The notes: generated by a model from the sequence alone, not told the origin. A stretch of DNA of 64,000 nucleotides from Thermosynechococcus sp. NK55a (GCF_000505665.1 NC_023033.1:1283713-1347712); one strand, 5' to 3'. Shown: positions 47,032 to 58,122, counted from the first letter of the stretch. Program-made: numbers and translations.

Positions 47032-49245
47032 GGAATTCAGAACAACGGCAATCGAACTGATGGCCATACAAGCGGCCGCAAGTCCAGGCGTGAGACTGAG
47101 TCCCCACAGGGGTAACCCAACACCGGCTGCAATGGGTAGACCGACGATATTGTAGGCTACTGCCCAAAAAAGATTCTGCTGAATTTTGCGGAAGGTGGCA
47201 CGGCTGAGGGCCAGCACGGTGAGCACATCCTCCAGATGATTGCGGGTGAGGATAATATCTGCTGCTTCAATGGCCACCTCTGTACCAGTGCCAAGGCTAA
47301 TCCCCACCTGAGCTGCCGTCAGAGCGGGGGCATCATTCATGCCATCCCCAACCATCGCCACTGTTTTGCCCTTGGTTTGCCACTCCTCAATGAGGGCTAG
47401 CTTTTGCTGGGGTTGCAGATCTGTGTGGATATTGGCTGGGAGTAGGCCGAGGGGTTCTAGGAGTTGTTGGGCTGCTTTGGCGGTGTCGCCCGTGAGGACA
47501 TGAATCTCATAGCCTTGGGCTTGCAGGGCTTGAATGGTGCTCACTGCCTCTGGGCGCAGGCGATCGCGAAAGGTTACCACCGCCATCAGCTGGCGATCGC
47601 AGGCCAAGGCCACATGGGTTTCTACCGCTAGGGAAGGGCAGTCAATACCCTGATCACGCAGCCAACTGAGGCGGCCCGCTTGATAGTGATGCCCCTCAAT
47701 CCAACCGCTCATCCCCAGTCCAAGGGCAGTTTCCAGCCCAGTCACCGTTGCTAGTTCTGTTATCTGGTTTGTCGCAGCCCATGCCTTCTGAATCGCCACT
47801 GCAAGGGGATGGCGACTCTTGTGCTCTAGGCTGGCCAGTAGGTAGAGGACGGTTTCTAAGGAGGACTGCCCGTACAGGTGGATCTCTGCAACTTCGAGTT
47901 CACCCGTTGTCAGTGTGCCCGTCTTGTCAAACACAATCGTGTCCAACTGTTGAGTGCGCTCGAGAACATCGCCACCGCGAATAATTAAGCCTTTGGCAGC
48001 GGCATGACTGGTGCCCACAAGAAGGGCGATCGGAGTGGCAAGGCCAAGGGCACAGGGACAGGCAATCACCAGCACACTTAAGGCCAGCTTTAGGGGCAAT
48101 AGGGACGTGTGATTGGTTATTTCTGGGAAGACATGGGGGGCGATCGCACTCCAAAAAACAGCGGTGCCTGCCGCTAAGAGCAACACTCCATAGCCAAAAT
48201 AGCCAGCCACCACATCTGCCATTTGCTGCACCGGTGCTTTGCGATTTTGTGCCTGCACCACGAGCTCTAAAATCTGTCCCAAAAATGAGGCACGGCCACA
48301 GCGTTCTACCCGTAGGGTAACGGCAGCACCAACATTGCGACTGCCCGCTAGAACGGATGCCCCCACGCCTTTGACTACCGGTAGAGATTCCCCCGTGAGC
48401 ATGGATTCATCCACCAAGGTTTCCCCGGTCACAATGATGCCATCGGCGGGAAAGGGTTCTCCAGCATCCACCCACAGCCAGTCTCCCACCTGGATACGAC
48501 TGACGGGAATGGGCCAGCGATCGCTAGCGGTCAAACTCGGTTGCCATAGGGCCTGTTTTGGCTGCAGGGCGAGGAGCGATCGCAAGTCCCGTTGCGCCTG
48601 TTGACGTACTTGTTGCTCCAGCGATCGCCCCAGCAAAATAAAGCCAAGGATCATCACCGGTTCATCAAAGAAACACTCCCACCCCAAGGCCGGCCACAGC
48701 CACGCCACCGTACTGGTGAGGTAAGCCCCCAAGGCGCCAAGAGCCACCAGCGTATTCATATTCGGGCACCCTTGGAGGAGGCCGATCATCCCTTGCCGCA
48801 AAATCTCCCACCCCGGCAGGACAAGGGCAATCGTCGCTAGCCCCCAGTGCCAGATCATGGCTTCTAACATGGACCAGTGCCCCGGCAGCAGATCAATCCC
48901 GTGGCCGACGCTGGAGAGAATAAGGAGTATAAAGGCGATCGCCAACCTTGGCAAAGAGGTTTCCTCAGAGGCCGTGGGCAGTTCCAAAAGGGCATTGGCT
49001 TCTGCAAGGGTGGCTTGAAAGCGGCCTTGGTTTAGGGTCTCAACAATAGCGATAGGGGTTGTCTTATTGGGGGAATAGGTGACAACGGCGGTTCCCGTCA
49101 CTAGATTCACTGCCGCAGCATCTACGCCCGGCTGCTCTTTTAACTGATTTTCCAGCGATCGCACACAGCCAGCACAACGCAAGCCGCTCACCCGCAGAAT
49201 TGCCACCTCAGGGGCTTGGGAATCAAGACTTGAACTTAGGGACAC
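47008..49245 (-). CDS. P1B-type copper-transporting ATPase (cyanobacterial CtaA/PacS type)
   Basis: A 745-residue heavy-metal pump. One N-terminal metal-binding domain has GLRCAGC (Cys24 and Cys27), then eight hydrophobic segments with the membrane motif CPCALGLATP, the phosphorylation site DKTGTLT and the hinge GDGMNDAPAL. The CPC motif indicates Cu+. The stretch MILGFILLGRSLEQQ resembles the copper importer CtaA of Synechococcus more than PacS, so it may supply copper for plastocyanin and oxidase. I take GTG 49245, with GGAGAGGG 7-14 nt upstream. Confidence 0.92.
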   Translation of the reverse strand: MSLSSSLDSQAPEVAILRVSGLRCAGCVRSLENQLKEQPGVDAAAVNLVTGTAVVTYSPNKTTPIAIVETLNQGRFQATLAEANALLELPTASEETSLPRLAIAFILLILSSVGHGIDLLPGHWSMLEAMIWHWGLATIALVLPGWEILRQGMIGLLQGCPNMNTLVALGALGAYLTSTVAWLWPALGWECFFDEPVMILGFILLGRSLEQQVRQQAQRDLRSLLALQPKQALWQPSLTASDRWPIPVSRIQVGDWLWVDAGEPFPADGIIVTGETLVDESMLTGESLPVVKGVGASVLAGSRNVGAAVTLRVERCGRASFLGQILELVVQAQNRKAPVQQMADVVAGYFGYGVLLLAAGTAVFWSAIAPHVFPEITNHTSLLPLKLALSVLVIACPCALGLATPIALLVGTSHAAAKGLIIRGGDVLERTQQLDTIVFDKTGTLTTGELEVAEIHLYGQSSLETVLYLLASLEHKSRHPLAVAIQKAWAATNQITELATVTGLETALGLGMSGWIEGHHYQAGRLSWLRDQGIDCPSLAVETHVALACDRQLMAVVTFRDRLRPEAVSTIQALQAQGYEIHVLTGDTAKAAQQLLEPLGLLPANIHTDLQPQQKLALIEEWQTKGKTVAMVGDGMNDAPALTAAQVGISLGTGTEVAIEAADIILTRNHLEDVLTVLALSRATFRKIQQNLFWAVAYNIVGLPIAAGVGLPLWGLSLTPGLAAACMAISSIAVVLNSLSLTRAN

Positions 49246-49393
49246 GTCAACCCTCTCCAAAGAGAACTACGTTAAATTACGTTAAATCTCCTAACTGCGT
49301 CCCCACCGCCTATTGTGGCACGTTGGTTCTGAGATGTCAGAGATCAGGGGAAGCTATCCTAAAGGAATACAGTTTTCACTAGAGATACAAGCA

Positions 49394-49672
49394 ATGGTAG
49401 CTGCCAAGGAGACGGGCGATCGCTATTTCACACCAGAAGAATCCTTTAAGAATACTTTGGCTGGACAGAGCAGCAGTTGGCAGGGCATGAGCTAATTCAT
49501 GGTCGTGTCTATACGCCCTGCCAAAGTGCTCTTGCTCGCAACGGCAGCCCACGATCGCGGCAAAAGGTTTGATCTCTACCGCCGCAACCCCGACGTCGTG
49601 GATTGTGTGCTGGCTAGCTGAGAGGAAATGGCAATCGACATCTATCCATCTATCCAAGAAACAAAGAAATGA
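49394..49672 (+). pseudogene. Uma2-family (PD-(D/E)XK) gene relic
   Basis: Three pieces of a Uma2-type protein in different frames. MVAAKETGDRYFTPEESF opens at ATG 49394; HELIHGRVYT follows in a shifted frame near 49489; then RFDLYRRNPDVVDCVLAS, a stop, and EEMAIDIY close the remnant. These match the family pattern of an N-terminal YFTPEEY, then GHELIDGE, then the DRGxKFxxYRxxPxLxEYVLVSQ segment. Most of the nuclease core is deleted. The rest of the 49246-49889 gap shows nothing I can name. Short duplications (CATCTATC twice near 49640) also mark decay. Confidence 0.6.
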
Positions 49673-49889
49673 AGTGGGGGATTGCTGCTACGCTGCTACC
49701 GCGCTGGCGATCGCCTCGAATCGAGAGGCATGATCTCAGGGTGCCCCTTGAGCCCTTTGATAAAGATACTGACCTCTCTCTCCCGGCAGTAGGTACCACC
49801 GTAAAAGGGTGAACGACTTTTCCGGTGGACGTCGAAGCTATCAAAATAGGTATTCTTTGAGAGGAGAGTAAATTCAAGGAGTACCAGAC

Positions 49890-50672
49890 ATGTTACCGCT
49901 AACGGTGAGTCGCCTCTGGACAATTAGCCGTAATGTTTTCAATGAAACACTGCGAGAGCGGGTTCTTTACGTCACTGCTGTTTTTGCCATTGGCCTAGCT
50001 TTAGCGATTGTGATTTTGGGACAGGTCTCAGCAGGAACCCAAGACAAAATTAGCCTTGATGTGGGGATGGCAGGAATTTCCCTCTTTGGCTTGCTGATTG
50101 CCGCCTTTGTTGGGGGTGGTTTGCTCAATAAAGAAATAGAAAAGCGCACGATTTTGGTGATGTTGGCGAAACCCATCAGCCGTGCGGAATTTATTATTGG
50201 CAAACATTTGGGCTTATCGGCGGTTCTGCTAGTACTGGTAGCACTGATGACGCTAATTCTGTTTATTCTCATGAGCTTGAATCAGTTTGCCTATCCCACT
50301 GGTCCTTTGATAGTGAACTCTTTCTACATTGCGCTGCAACTAGCCCTCCTGACGGCAGCCGCTTTGCTTTTTGGTAGTTTCACCAGTTCCTTGATTGCCA
50401 CGCTCCTAACCGTGGCACTGTACTTTATGGGGCACTTTAGCCAAAACTTGGTCATCCTCAGCCAAAAGATAGAGAGTGACACCGTACGGCAACTGATGCA
50501 GTTTCTCTATCTGATCTTTCCCGATTTATCCCGCTTGGACTTTAAGAATACGGCGGTCTATGGAATGCTGCCGTCTGTACCGGAACTTGTGGCCAATGCC
50601 TTTTATGGCGTGATTTATACGGTGGCCCTGCTGGCGATCGCCACCTGGATTTTCTCTCGTCGCAACTTTTAG
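49890..50672 (+). CDS. ABC-2 type transporter permease
   Basis: A 260-residue membrane protein with six hydrophobic segments and the typical NKEIEKRTILVMLAKPISRAEFIIGKHLG loop of ABC-2 permeases after the second. The N-terminus (MLPLTVSRLWTISRNVFNETLRERV) also fits. It lacks an adjacent ATPase; the ATPase at 26571-27530 may serve it. Substrate unknown. The tRNA gene begins 68 nt downstream. Confidence 0.9.
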   Translation: MLPLTVSRLWTISRNVFNETLRERVLYVTAVFAIGLALAIVILGQVSAGTQDKISLDVGMAGISLFGLLIAAFVGGGLLNKEIEKRTILVMLAKPISRAEFIIGKHLGLSAVLLVLVALMTLILFILMSLNQFAYPTGPLIVNSFYIALQLALLTAAALLFGSFTSSLIATLLTVALYFMGHFSQNLVILSQKIESDTVRQLMQFLYLIFPDLSRLDFKNTAVYGMLPSVPELVANAFYGVIYTVALLAIATWIFSRRNF

Positions 50673-50739
50673 CAAAAACTCGCAGCCCATTTGTTCAATT
50701 GTTCCCTCAATGGGCTATGATAAAGCTCTGGGAATCTTT

Positions 50740-50811
50740 GCCCGTGTAGCTCAGTGGTAGAGCACACCCTTGGTAAGGGTGAGGTCACGAGTTCAATCCT
50801 CGTCACGGGCT
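50740..50811 (+). tRNA. tRNA-Thr (GGT anticodon)
   Basis: A complete 72-nt cloverleaf: 7-bp acceptor stem GCCCGTG/CACGGGC with discriminator T, D arm with GCTCAGTGGTAGAGC, anticodon arm CACCC-TTGGTAA-GGGTG giving anticodon GGT, and T arm ACGAG-TTCAATC-CTCGT. The CCA end is not encoded (TTT follows). It reads ACC and ACT Thr codons. Confidence 0.97.
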
Positions 50812-50815
50812 TTGT

Positions 50816-51571
50816 TTAAGGCTGTTGCAGCCAATAGTTGATCGCCAACACGAGGGCCAAAAGCACGACCGTCCAGCGTAACAGCACGGGGTCGACCGCG
50901 CGGGCAAATTTACCCCCTAGCAATCCGCCAACAATGGTGGCGATCGCCATCCCCCAAGCCACCGGCCACACTACCTCCCCAGACACAACGAAAAATGCAG
51001 CAGCAGCAACATTGATCCCAAAGGCCAAAATTTGCTTCAAGCCATTGAGGCGCCTCAAGCTTTCCCCGAGAACAACGCCCAGCACCGCTAGCAAAATCAC
51101 ACTCAAGCCGGCACCAAAATAGCCACCATAGACCGCCGCCAGAAATACAAGGGGAATGGCTCCCACTTCAGACCTGTCTGGAACACTGATCCGCTGCAAT
51201 AACCAGGCCCGCACCTGCTCCTGAACCCCCAAGAGAACAGCGGCCAAAAGCAGCAAATAAGGAATTAGGGCATTGAACAGTGCCTCGTTGGTGTGCAGCA
51301 GTAACATTGCCCCCGTCATCCCCCCGGCCACTGCCGTGGGAAAGAGCCAACCAAGGCGCCGTTGCTGACCCTTGAGCTCTTGATATTGGGCCACTGTCGC
51401 TCCCAAGTAACCGGGAACCAAGGCAACGGTGCTGGTGAGATTGGCAACCACTGGCGGCAAGCCGATCGCCACCAAAGCTGGAAAACTAATCAGTGTTCCC
51501 CCACCAGCAATAGCATTGACAAAGCCCGCCACCAGGCCCGCAACGGTAAGGAGCCCAATCTTGCTGATCAT
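50816..51571 (-). CDS. TauE/SafE-family (TSUP) sulfite or anion exporter
   Basis: A 251-residue membrane protein with about eight hydrophobic segments and the family repeats GxxxGxxNAIAGGGTLISFPAL near the N-terminus and YGGYFGAGLSVILLAVLG in the middle. TSUP members move sulfite, sulfoacetate or other anions. The neighbouring gene is the thioredoxin reductase NTRC, 19 nt upstream on the same strand. Substrate is not assignable. The convergent tRNA ends 4 nt away. Confidence 0.9.
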   Translation of the reverse strand: MISKIGLLTVAGLVAGFVNAIAGGGTLISFPALVAIGLPPVVANLTSTVALVPGYLGATVAQYQELKGQQRRLGWLFPTAVAGGMTGAMLLLHTNEALFNALIPYLLLLAAVLLGVQEQVRAWLLQRISVPDRSEVGAIPLVFLAAVYGGYFGAGLSVILLAVLGVVLGESLRRLNGLKQILAFGINVAAAAFFVVSGEVVWPVAWGMAIATIVGGLLGGKFARAVDPVLLRWTVVLLALVLAINYWLQQP

Positions 51572-51590
51572 ACCCCTGAGTGCGTAGAGG

Positions 51591-52952
51591 CTAGGAAAGG
51601 TAGCGTTGGATAGTCTCGCGGTACTGACTCTTGGGTTTCATGCCAACAATTACCTCTAGGAGTTCCTTATTTTTGAAAAGTTGAATTGTGGGGGTACTGG
51701 TCACCCCCGCTTGCTCGGCGATCGCGCTGTCCTCAGTGATGTCAATTTCAATAAGCTGTACTTTGCCGTCGAATTCCTCCACCAATCGATCCAAAATGGG
51801 CTTGAGAGTATGGCACGGGCCACAGGTGGGGGAAACATATTTCACCACCAGGAGGCGATCGCTTTCGTGGAAGAGTTTGCGCAAGGCATAGCTACCCCGA
51901 TGTTTAATGGCATTGGGATCAAACTCCTGTTCTGGCGAGGCAGTGGGTTTCGTGGTTGCTGCGGGCTGGGTCGCCGTTGCCGTTTGGTGAAACTCCTGAA
52001 TGAGCCCCCGCGCTGAGAGCCAACGTTCTGCATCAAGGGCTGCCATACAACCACTGCCTGCTGCTGTTACGGCTTGGCGGTATTCATGGTCTTGAACATC
52101 CCCAGCAGCAAAGACCCCCTCCACATTCGTTTGTGTCCCATGGCGAGTGACGATATAGCCGACGCTATCTAGCTCCAGAAAATCCTTGAACAGTTGGGTA
52201 TTGGGGGTGTGACCAATAGCATAGAATAAACCCCGCACCGGCAAGAGGGATTCTTCCCCTGTGGCTTTATTGATCATCCGCAAACCCGTCATTAAGTTGC
52301 CATCGCCAAGGATTTCCCGTGCTTCGGTTTGCCAGTGAACTGTAATTTTAGGATTGGCAAACACCCGATCCTGCATGGCCTTACTGGCTCGCATTTTGTC
52401 ACTACGCACCAGAAGATGCACGTGGGAGCCATACTTGGTGAGATAAACTGCTTCCTCTGCCGCACTATCGCCGCCGCCAATCACCGCTAACTCCACATCC
52501 TTGAAAATGGGCGTTGCGCCATCACAAATGGCACAGGCGGACACGCCCTTCGTCCAATACTGCTCTTCACCGGGCAAATGGAGTCGTTTGGCCGTGGCGC
52601 CCGTACAGATAATCACGCTGTGGGCATAGACTTGCCGCTCCGCTGAGCTGATGAGAAAGGGGCGTTGACTAAAATCCACCTGAATCACATCTTCAGTCAC
52701 CATTTCCGTGCCCCAGCGCTCCGCTTGCGCCTTCATCCGTGCCATCAGTTGTGGCCCTTGAATACCTTCGGGAAAGCCGGGAAAGTTTTCCACTTCAGTC
52801 GTGGTCATAAGTTGGCCACCGGGTAGCCCCCCAATTTGATAGCCCTCAAACATAAACGGTTTCAGGTTGGCACGGGCAGCATAGATAGCTGCCGTGTAGC
52901 CCGCAGGACCAGAACCAATAATGACAACGTTTTCAATCCGTGGCGGTGTCAT
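51591..52952 (-). CDS. NADPH-dependent thioredoxin reductase C (NTRC, reductase-thioredoxin fusion)
   Basis: A 453-residue fusion that reduces 2-Cys peroxiredoxins and regulates photosynthetic enzymes with NADPH. The reductase part has FAD-binding GSGPAGYT (13-20), the redox-active CAICDG with Cys140 and Cys143, and NADPH-binding [11 protein letters not shown] Thr/Ala/Pro linker (about 322-342) joins a C-terminal thioredoxin with CGPC at 377-380. The domain order identifies NTRC. Divergent from smc. Confidence 0.96.
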   Translation of the reverse strand: MTPPRIENVVIIGSGPAGYTAAIYAARANLKPFMFEGYQIGGLPGGQLMTTTEVENFPGFPEGIQGPQLMARMKAQAERWGTEMVTEDVIQVDFSQRPFLISSAERQVYAHSVIICTGATAKRLHLPGEEQYWTKGVSACAICDGATPIFKDVELAVIGGGDSAAEEAVYLTKYGSHVHLLVRSDKMRASKAMQDRVFANPKITVHWQTEAREILGDGNLMTGLRMINKATGEESLLPVRGLFYAIGHTPNTQLFKDFLELDSVGYIVTRHGTQTNVEGVFAAGDVQDHEYRQAVTAAGSGCMAALDAERWLSARGLIQEFHQTATATQPAATTKPTASPEQEFDPNAIKHRGSYALRKLFHESDRLLVVKYVSPTCGPCHTLKPILDRLVEEFDGKVQLIEIDITEDSAIAEQAGVTSTPTIQLFKNKELLEVIVGMKPKSQYRETIQRYLS

Positions 52953-53059
52953 GGCTAAAATAAACTCGAAACGATTATGAGTTATTTAATTTTAGCTTGA
53001 TTTTCCGCGGCAAACAAGGGGAGCATCTTTGGGCATAATGAAACGGTTGGGCACGCTCC

Positions 53060-56000
53060 TTGGCTGTGTACATCAAGCAGTTAGAACTCACGAATTTTAA
53101 GTCCTTTGGCGGCACCACTGTGATTCCGCTGCGGCCAGGGTTTACGGTCATTTCTGGCCCCAATGGCTCAGGGAAGTCGAACCTTTTGGATGCTTTGCTC
53201 TTTGCCCTTGGCCTTGCCGGTTCCAAAGGGATGCGGGCAGAACGATTGCCAGATTTGGTGAACCATAGCCAAACGCGGCGCAGCCATAGTGTTGTTGAAA
53301 CGCGAGTCACAGTGACATTTGCACTGGATGCTGAAACGGAATGGCGGGTAACACGGCGACTGCGGGTCACTCAGCAGGGCACCTATACCTCGACCTACGC
53401 GGTGAATGATCAACCCTGCACCCTGAATGAATTGCACGATCAGTTACAGGCGTTTTGTATCTATCCCCAAGGCTATAACGTGGTCCTGCAGGGGGATGTC
53501 ACTAACATCATTTCCATGAATGCCAAGGCACGGCGGGAAATCATTGACGAATTGGCGGGGGTGGCGGATTTTGACCGCAAGATTGCCCAAGCTCGCGAAA
53601 AATTAGATACGGTCAAGGACCGCGAAGAACGCTTCCGCATTGTTGAGGGGGAGTTGATTCAACAGCGCGATCGCCTGCAACGGGATCGGCTGCATGCCGA
53701 AAAATATCAAGCCCTACGATTAGAACTGCAAGAGCGAGAGCAATGGCTACTAGTGCGCCAATGGCAGGCCCAGGAAGAGCAAAAAGTGCAACTACAAGCA
53801 CAGCTCCAGACTCTACAACAGGAGCAAACCCAGCGCCAAGGCCAACTGCAACAAAAGGCACAGGAGATGGCAGCGGCAGCGGTTACCCTAGAACACCTCA
53901 ATCAACAGGTGAAAGCCCTGGGCGAAGAAGAGTATCTCCGCCTCCAAGCAACGTTAGCGGATCTCCATGCCCAACAGCGCCAATGTCAACGCCAGCAAAC
54001 CGCCTACCAACAGCAGCAAGAACAGTTGGCAGAACAACTCCAGCAACGGCAAGCCCAGTACCACCGTCAACAGGCGCAGCACCGGCAACTTGCTGAAGAG
54101 TTAGCACAGCAACGGGGCGATCGCCCCCCCTTCGTTACAGCGGTTGCCACCAGCCAAGCCGCCCTCGAGGCCCTGCGGCAGCAAGCTCAGGAGTTGAATA
54201 CAGCCGCCCAAGCTTGGTTTCAGGAACACAGTCAGCGGCGGCAGCGGATTGACACCCTGATCCATGAACTGGAACCCAGTCGCAGTGAGTTGTCTCGCCT
54301 TCAGGAGCGATCGCAACAATTGCGGCAGCGACAGGGGGAGTTGTGCCAAGCGGCCACCACCTTAGAAGCACAACAATTGGAATTGCAAGACGCTCTAGCA
54401 AAAGCTGCGGCAGCAGTCAAACAACAGGAGCAGCAACTGCAGACCCTTGCCCAGCAACTCGCTGCAGCACAGCAACAATTGAGCCTCACAGAAGCAACCT
54501 ATCAACGCCTTGAGCGAGAACAGCGCCAAAAGCAGCGGGAGCTCGATCAATTGGAAGCACGGCAGCAGGCGGTTCAGGAAACCCAAGGCAGTTTTGCAGC
54601 GCAGCTCATTTTAAGTGCGGATCTCCCCGGCGTGTTTGGGCTGGTGGCACAGCTCGGCCAAGTGGACCCCCGCTATCAACTGGCCTTGGAAATTGCAGCT
54701 GGAGCGCGCCTAGGCAATATTGTTGTGGCAGATGACAGTGTAGCAGCGGCAGCGATCGCCCTCCTCAAGCGGGAACAGGCAGGTAGAGCCACGTTTTTGC
54801 CTTTGAATAAGATGGCACGTCCCAAGCCCCTCTCTCCCATTGCCTTGGCGGGTTGTATTGACTATGCGTTAAATCTCGTGACCTTTGAGCCGCAATATGC
54901 CCCCATTTTTGCCTATGTGTTTGGCAGTACGCTGGTCTTTGAGAGCCTTGAGGCGGCGCGACAATACCTAGGGCAATATCGCATGGTCACGCTCGAGGGA
55001 GATTTGCTGGAACCCTCAGGGGCAATGACTGGGGGCAGCCAGCGTCGCACCAATGCCCTCCGTTTTAATCAGGGCATCCCCCCCCAAGAGTCGGCAGAAG
55101 TCCAACAGGTGCGCGATCGCCTTGGGGAATTAGAAGGCCTGTTAGATCGCCTCCTGCAGGAGCGCACCCACAAACAAGGGAGAGTGAATGAGTTGAGCCA
55201 AGCCCTCAGTGAAGTCCGCCACAGCCATCGCGATCGCCAGCGGCAATGGGAGCAACTTCAGCAACAACAGCAGCACCTGAACCGCCAGCAAGCAGAGTTA
55301 GAGCGCCAGCAGCAGTACCTTAGCCAAGAGTTAACCGCAGCCGAAACTGAACTCACTCAGCTACAGGCTCGCCTTCCTCAACTAGAAGCAGAACTTGCTG
55401 CAGAGCGCCTTGCCCTCAATGCCCTTGAAGCCAATCCTAGCCATCAGCAGTGGCAGCAGGTTCAGGCACAGCTTCAAGCACAGGAAAAAATCCACGCGGA
55501 TCATGTGGCCGCCCTGCAAGCCCTAGATCAAGCCTTGGGCGATCGCCACCGTCAACTAGAGCAACTGGAACGAGACCTCACACAAACAGAGCAGGAGATT
55601 CAGCGACTGCGCCAAGCCCAAGGGGAGATGCTCTGTCAACAGCAGGCCCTCGATCAAACCCTTGGTGACCTAGCGACACAAGTTCAAAAGACCCAAACTG
55701 CCCTGAGGGAGCTGGACACCCGCCTGGGCCACCTCAAGGGCGATCGCGATCGCCACGAGTACCAACTGCGGCAGCAGCAAAAGAACTATCAGCAACTGGA
55801 ATGGCAATACCAAAAAGCCAGCGAAACCCTGACCACCCTGCAAGCACAACTTCAGGAATTGAGTACCATTGAGCCACCTCCCTTACCGCAGCCATTGCCG
55901 GAAGTACCCGCTGACCTCTCCCTTAAAGACATTCAACAGCAGTGCCAAGCCCTAGAAAAACAGCTCCGCACCATGGAACCAGTCAATATGCTGGCAATTC

Positions 56001-56572
56001 AGGAATTTGAGGAGACACAAGCACGGCTAAAGGAACTACAGGAGAAACTCGCCGTTCTGGCCGCGGAGCGCACGGAGATTTTGCTGCGGATTGAGAACTT
56101 CACCACCCTGCGTCACCAGTCCTTCCATGAAGCCTTTGATGCCGTCAATGCCAACTTCCAAACAATTTTTGCCACCCTCTCCGATGGCGATGGCTACCTG
56201 CAACTCGAAAGTCCTGAAGATCCCTTTGCTGGTGGACTGAATCTGGTAGCGCATCCCAAGGGTAAACCCGTCCAACGCTTGGCCTCAATGTCCGGGGGTG
56301 AAAAATCCCTAACCGCTCTCAGTTTTATCTTTGCCCTACAACGCTATCGCCCTTCCCCATTTTATGCCTTCGATGAAGTGGATATGTTTCTCGATGGTGC
56401 CAATGTCGAGCGCCTTGCCAAAATGATTCAGCAGCAGAGCCAACAGGCGCAGTTTATTGTTGTCAGTCTGCGGCGACCAATGATAGAAGCGGCTCAGCAC
56501 ACCATTGGTGTCACCCAAGCGCGGGGTCAACATACCCAAGTGATTGGCCTCGATTTAACAGCTCACCATTGA
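53060..56572 (+). CDS. smc: Chromosome segregation protein SMC
   Basis: An ATPase of 1170 residues that compacts and aligns chromosomes. Walker A is GPNGSGKS at 33-40 after [14 protein letters not shown]; the hinge lies around 520-660 ([21 protein letters not shown]); the head closes with [16 protein letters not shown] and Walker [16 protein letters not shown]. The coiled coils are rich in Gln (runs of four), so unusually polar. The start could be TTG 53060 or GTG 53066 ([11 protein letters not shown]). No ScpA or ScpB gene is nearby. Confidence 0.95.
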   Translation: MAVYIKQLELTNFKSFGGTTVIPLRPGFTVISGPNGSGKSNLLDALLFALGLAGSKGMRAERLPDLVNHSQTRRSHSVVETRVTVTFALDAETEWRVTRRLRVTQQGTYTSTYAVNDQPCTLNELHDQLQAFCIYPQGYNVVLQGDVTNIISMNAKARREIIDELAGVADFDRKIAQAREKLDTVKDREERFRIVEGELIQQRDRLQRDRLHAEKYQALRLELQEREQWLLVRQWQAQEEQKVQLQAQLQTLQQEQTQRQGQLQQKAQEMAAAAVTLEHLNQQVKALGEEEYLRLQATLADLHAQQRQCQRQQTAYQQQQEQLAEQLQQRQAQYHRQQAQHRQLAEELAQQRGDRPPFVTAVATSQAALEALRQQAQELNTAAQAWFQEHSQRRQRIDTLIHELEPSRSELSRLQERSQQLRQRQGELCQAATTLEAQQLELQDALAKAAAAVKQQEQQLQTLAQQLAAAQQQLSLTEATYQRLEREQRQKQRELDQLEARQQAVQETQGSFAAQLILSADLPGVFGLVAQLGQVDPRYQLALEIAAGARLGNIVVADDSVAAAAIALLKREQAGRATFLPLNKMARPKPLSPIALAGCIDYALNLVTFEPQYAPIFAYVFGSTLVFESLEAARQYLGQYRMVTLEGDLLEPSGAMTGGSQRRTNALRFNQGIPPQESAEVQQVRDRLGELEGLLDRLLQERTHKQGRVNELSQALSEVRHSHRDRQRQWEQLQQQQQHLNRQQAELERQQQYLSQELTAAETELTQLQARLPQLEAELAAERLALNALEANPSHQQWQQVQAQLQAQEKIHADHVAALQALDQALGDRHRQLEQLERDLTQTEQEIQRLRQAQGEMLCQQQALDQTLGDLATQVQKTQTALRELDTRLGHLKGDRDRHEYQLRQQQKNYQQLEWQYQKASETLTTLQAQLQELSTIEPPPLPQPLPEVPADLSLKDIQQQCQALEKQLRTMEPVNMLAIQEFEETQARLKELQEKLAVLAAERTEILLRIENFTTLRHQSFHEAFDAVNANFQTIFATLSDGDGYLQLESPEDPFAGGLNLVAHPKGKPVQRLASMSGGEKSLTALSFIFALQRYRPSPFYAFDEVDMFLDGANVERLAKMIQQQSQQAQFIVVSLRRPMIEAAQHTIGVTQARGQHTQVIGLDLTAHH

Positions 56573-56696
56573 TACCTGAAAAATCATGCCTAGAATTAAT
56601 CCCTAGAATTTTAATAGTTCATCGGCGTGGATCGTAGTGGAACAGTAAGTTTGATTGAGCTGTCAAAATCTCCAAGTCTTGCTGAGGAGTGTCCCT

Positions 56697-57323
56697 ATGA
56701 AATACTGGCAAAAACTTGGCTTGAGCTTATTGACGGTGGCCTGTTTGGGAACAATTGCCCCTCGGCCGGCCCAAGCCAATATGTTTACGCAAACGGAAGT
56801 AGATCAAAGCCGCTATGTGGTGATGGCTGTGCCCCTGGCCCGCGGTGGCTATCGCCTACTGGTGGTGGAGCAAATGAAGGATACTCGCCCCTGCTGGCGT
56901 GAATCGGGCAGGAACCCTGTGGTGATCGATCCGCTGTTGACGACATTTGACTTTACAGGCATTTGTGGTCGGGCTACGGATAGCAATGGCTACTCGATTC
57001 GGGTGGCGCAACAGGATTTAGGATTGCAGTATAGTCTGCGCATTGAGCAGAGGGATGGGGAGTTACTCCTCGTTGGCAGTAGCAATCGCGGTGGTCCGCG
57101 GATGGTGATTGGCCGCACCCACGGTATACAGGAAGGGCAATTTCTCAAATTCCATCTGGAACCCACTTGGCGGCTGACGCGGCGCACCTACGAAGGCCAA
57201 GTGCTGGGGCATGTTTATTTCACGAATGACACTTGGGAAGCAGCCACAGGAAGCGCGCCTACCCCTGTCAGCCCTGTCGGCACCGAAACCAACATCCCCC
57301 CTGCAACAACACCGCAAAGCTAG
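56697..57323 (+). CDS. DUF3747-like exported protein
   Basis: A 208-residue protein with a signal peptide (MKYWQKLGLSLLTVACLGTI...AQA) and a mature domain resembling the cyanobacterial DUF3747 family: YVVMAVPLARGGYRLLVVEQ, RPCWRESG, FDFTGICGRATDSNGYS, EPTWRLTRRTYEG. GAGG stands 10 nt before ATG 56697, which fixes the start over an earlier in-frame one. The tail is Thr/Pro-rich. Function unknown; probably in the periplasm or cell envelope. It ends 2 nt before the convergent smpB. Confidence 0.85.
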   Translation: MKYWQKLGLSLLTVACLGTIAPRPAQANMFTQTEVDQSRYVVMAVPLARGGYRLLVVEQMKDTRPCWRESGRNPVVIDPLLTTFDFTGICGRATDSNGYSIRVAQQDLGLQYSLRIEQRDGELLLVGSSNRGGPRMVIGRTHGIQEGQFLKFHLEPTWRLTRRTYEGQVLGHVYFTNDTWEAATGSAPTPVSPVGTETNIPPATTPQS

Positions 57324-57325
57324 GC

Positions 57326-57784
57326 TTAGCGTTGCTTCATTGCCCGCTCCATTTCCCGCCTGTCCTGCCGCTGCTTGAGGTCTTGGCGCTTGTCGTGGAG
57401 TTTCTTACCACGGGCAAGTCCTAGAGAGACCTTGACCCGGCCATTTTTCAGGTAGAGCTTTAGGGGCACAAGGGTCAGCCCTTTTTGTTCAACTTTGCCC
57501 ACTAGCTTACGGATCTCCTGCTTGTGGAGAAGGAGCTTGCGATCGCGCAAGGGGTCATGGTTATAGGATGGGTTGGTACTTTCGTGGGGCGAAATGTGGA
57601 CATTCATCAACCACGCTTCACCATTGCGGATGCGGGCAAAGCCATCCCGCAAATTTACCTTGCCAGCGCGAATAGACTTTACCTCGCTGCCGAGCAACAC
57701 AAGACCACATTCATAGGTTTCCAGAATTTCGTATTGGAAGCGCGCTTGGCGATTTTCACTCAGGACTTTGATACTATCGCCCAT
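57326..57784 (-). CDS. smpB: SsrA-binding protein
   Basis: Binds tmRNA and brings it to stalled ribosomes for rescue and protein tagging. 152 residues from ATG 57784 ([21 protein letters not shown]), a normal length; the frame continues 20 codons upstream but that does not fit homologues. Typical pieces: [29 protein letters not shown], the [25 protein letters not shown] core and the basic C-terminal tail. The tmRNA gene itself is not in this window. Confidence 0.95.
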   Translation of the reverse strand: MGDSIKVLSENRQARFQYEILETYECGLVLLGSEVKSIRAGKVNLRDGFARIRNGEAWLMNVHISPHESTNPSYNHDPLRDRKLLLHKQEIRKLVGKVEQKGLTLVPLKLYLKNGRVKVSLGLARGKKLHDKRQDLKQRQDRREMERAMKQR

Positions 57785-57888
57785 CAAAAACTCCGCAAAG
57801 GTATTGCCAATATACCGCAGTTTAGGGATAAGGGGAGTTTTCATCTTATCACTGCCCTCCCACCCCTTTGCTGAATGGTTGTGACGTC

Positions 57889-58084
57889 ATGCCCAAGCTG
57901 CAGCAGTTAGAGTTTTTGCACGACCTACCCTTGATTGTCGTCGTGGATTGCGGTGGTGTGTGCTGCTCGCCCTACTGAAGCACTCAGCCACGCCGAAATT
58001 CATATTCAAGCGGGTTTTCCTTGCCTAGAAGCAACTTGGACAACCCCCGATGTTGCTTTGGTCTTGCAACAACAAGGAAGCTGA
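57889..58084 (+). pseudogene. Short gene relic near smpB
   Basis: ATG 57889 gives MPKLQQLEFLHDLPLIVVVD, then a stop at 57976. Shifting frame in this area gives PTEALSHAEIHIQAGFPCLE and then ATWTTPDVALVLQQQGS to a stop at 58082-58084. The two pieces look like parts of one protein joined by a frameshift between about 57945 and 57976. I recognise no family. It could be random coding-like sequence, so confidence is low. Confidence 0.35.
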
Positions 58085-58122
58085 CACAGACATCGGGATT
58101 GCTCCGTAGTACCCTCATAGCG

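Noticed and set aside
49673..49889. Continuation of the Uma2 relic or a small gene
   Set aside because: No convincing protein similarity in either strand.
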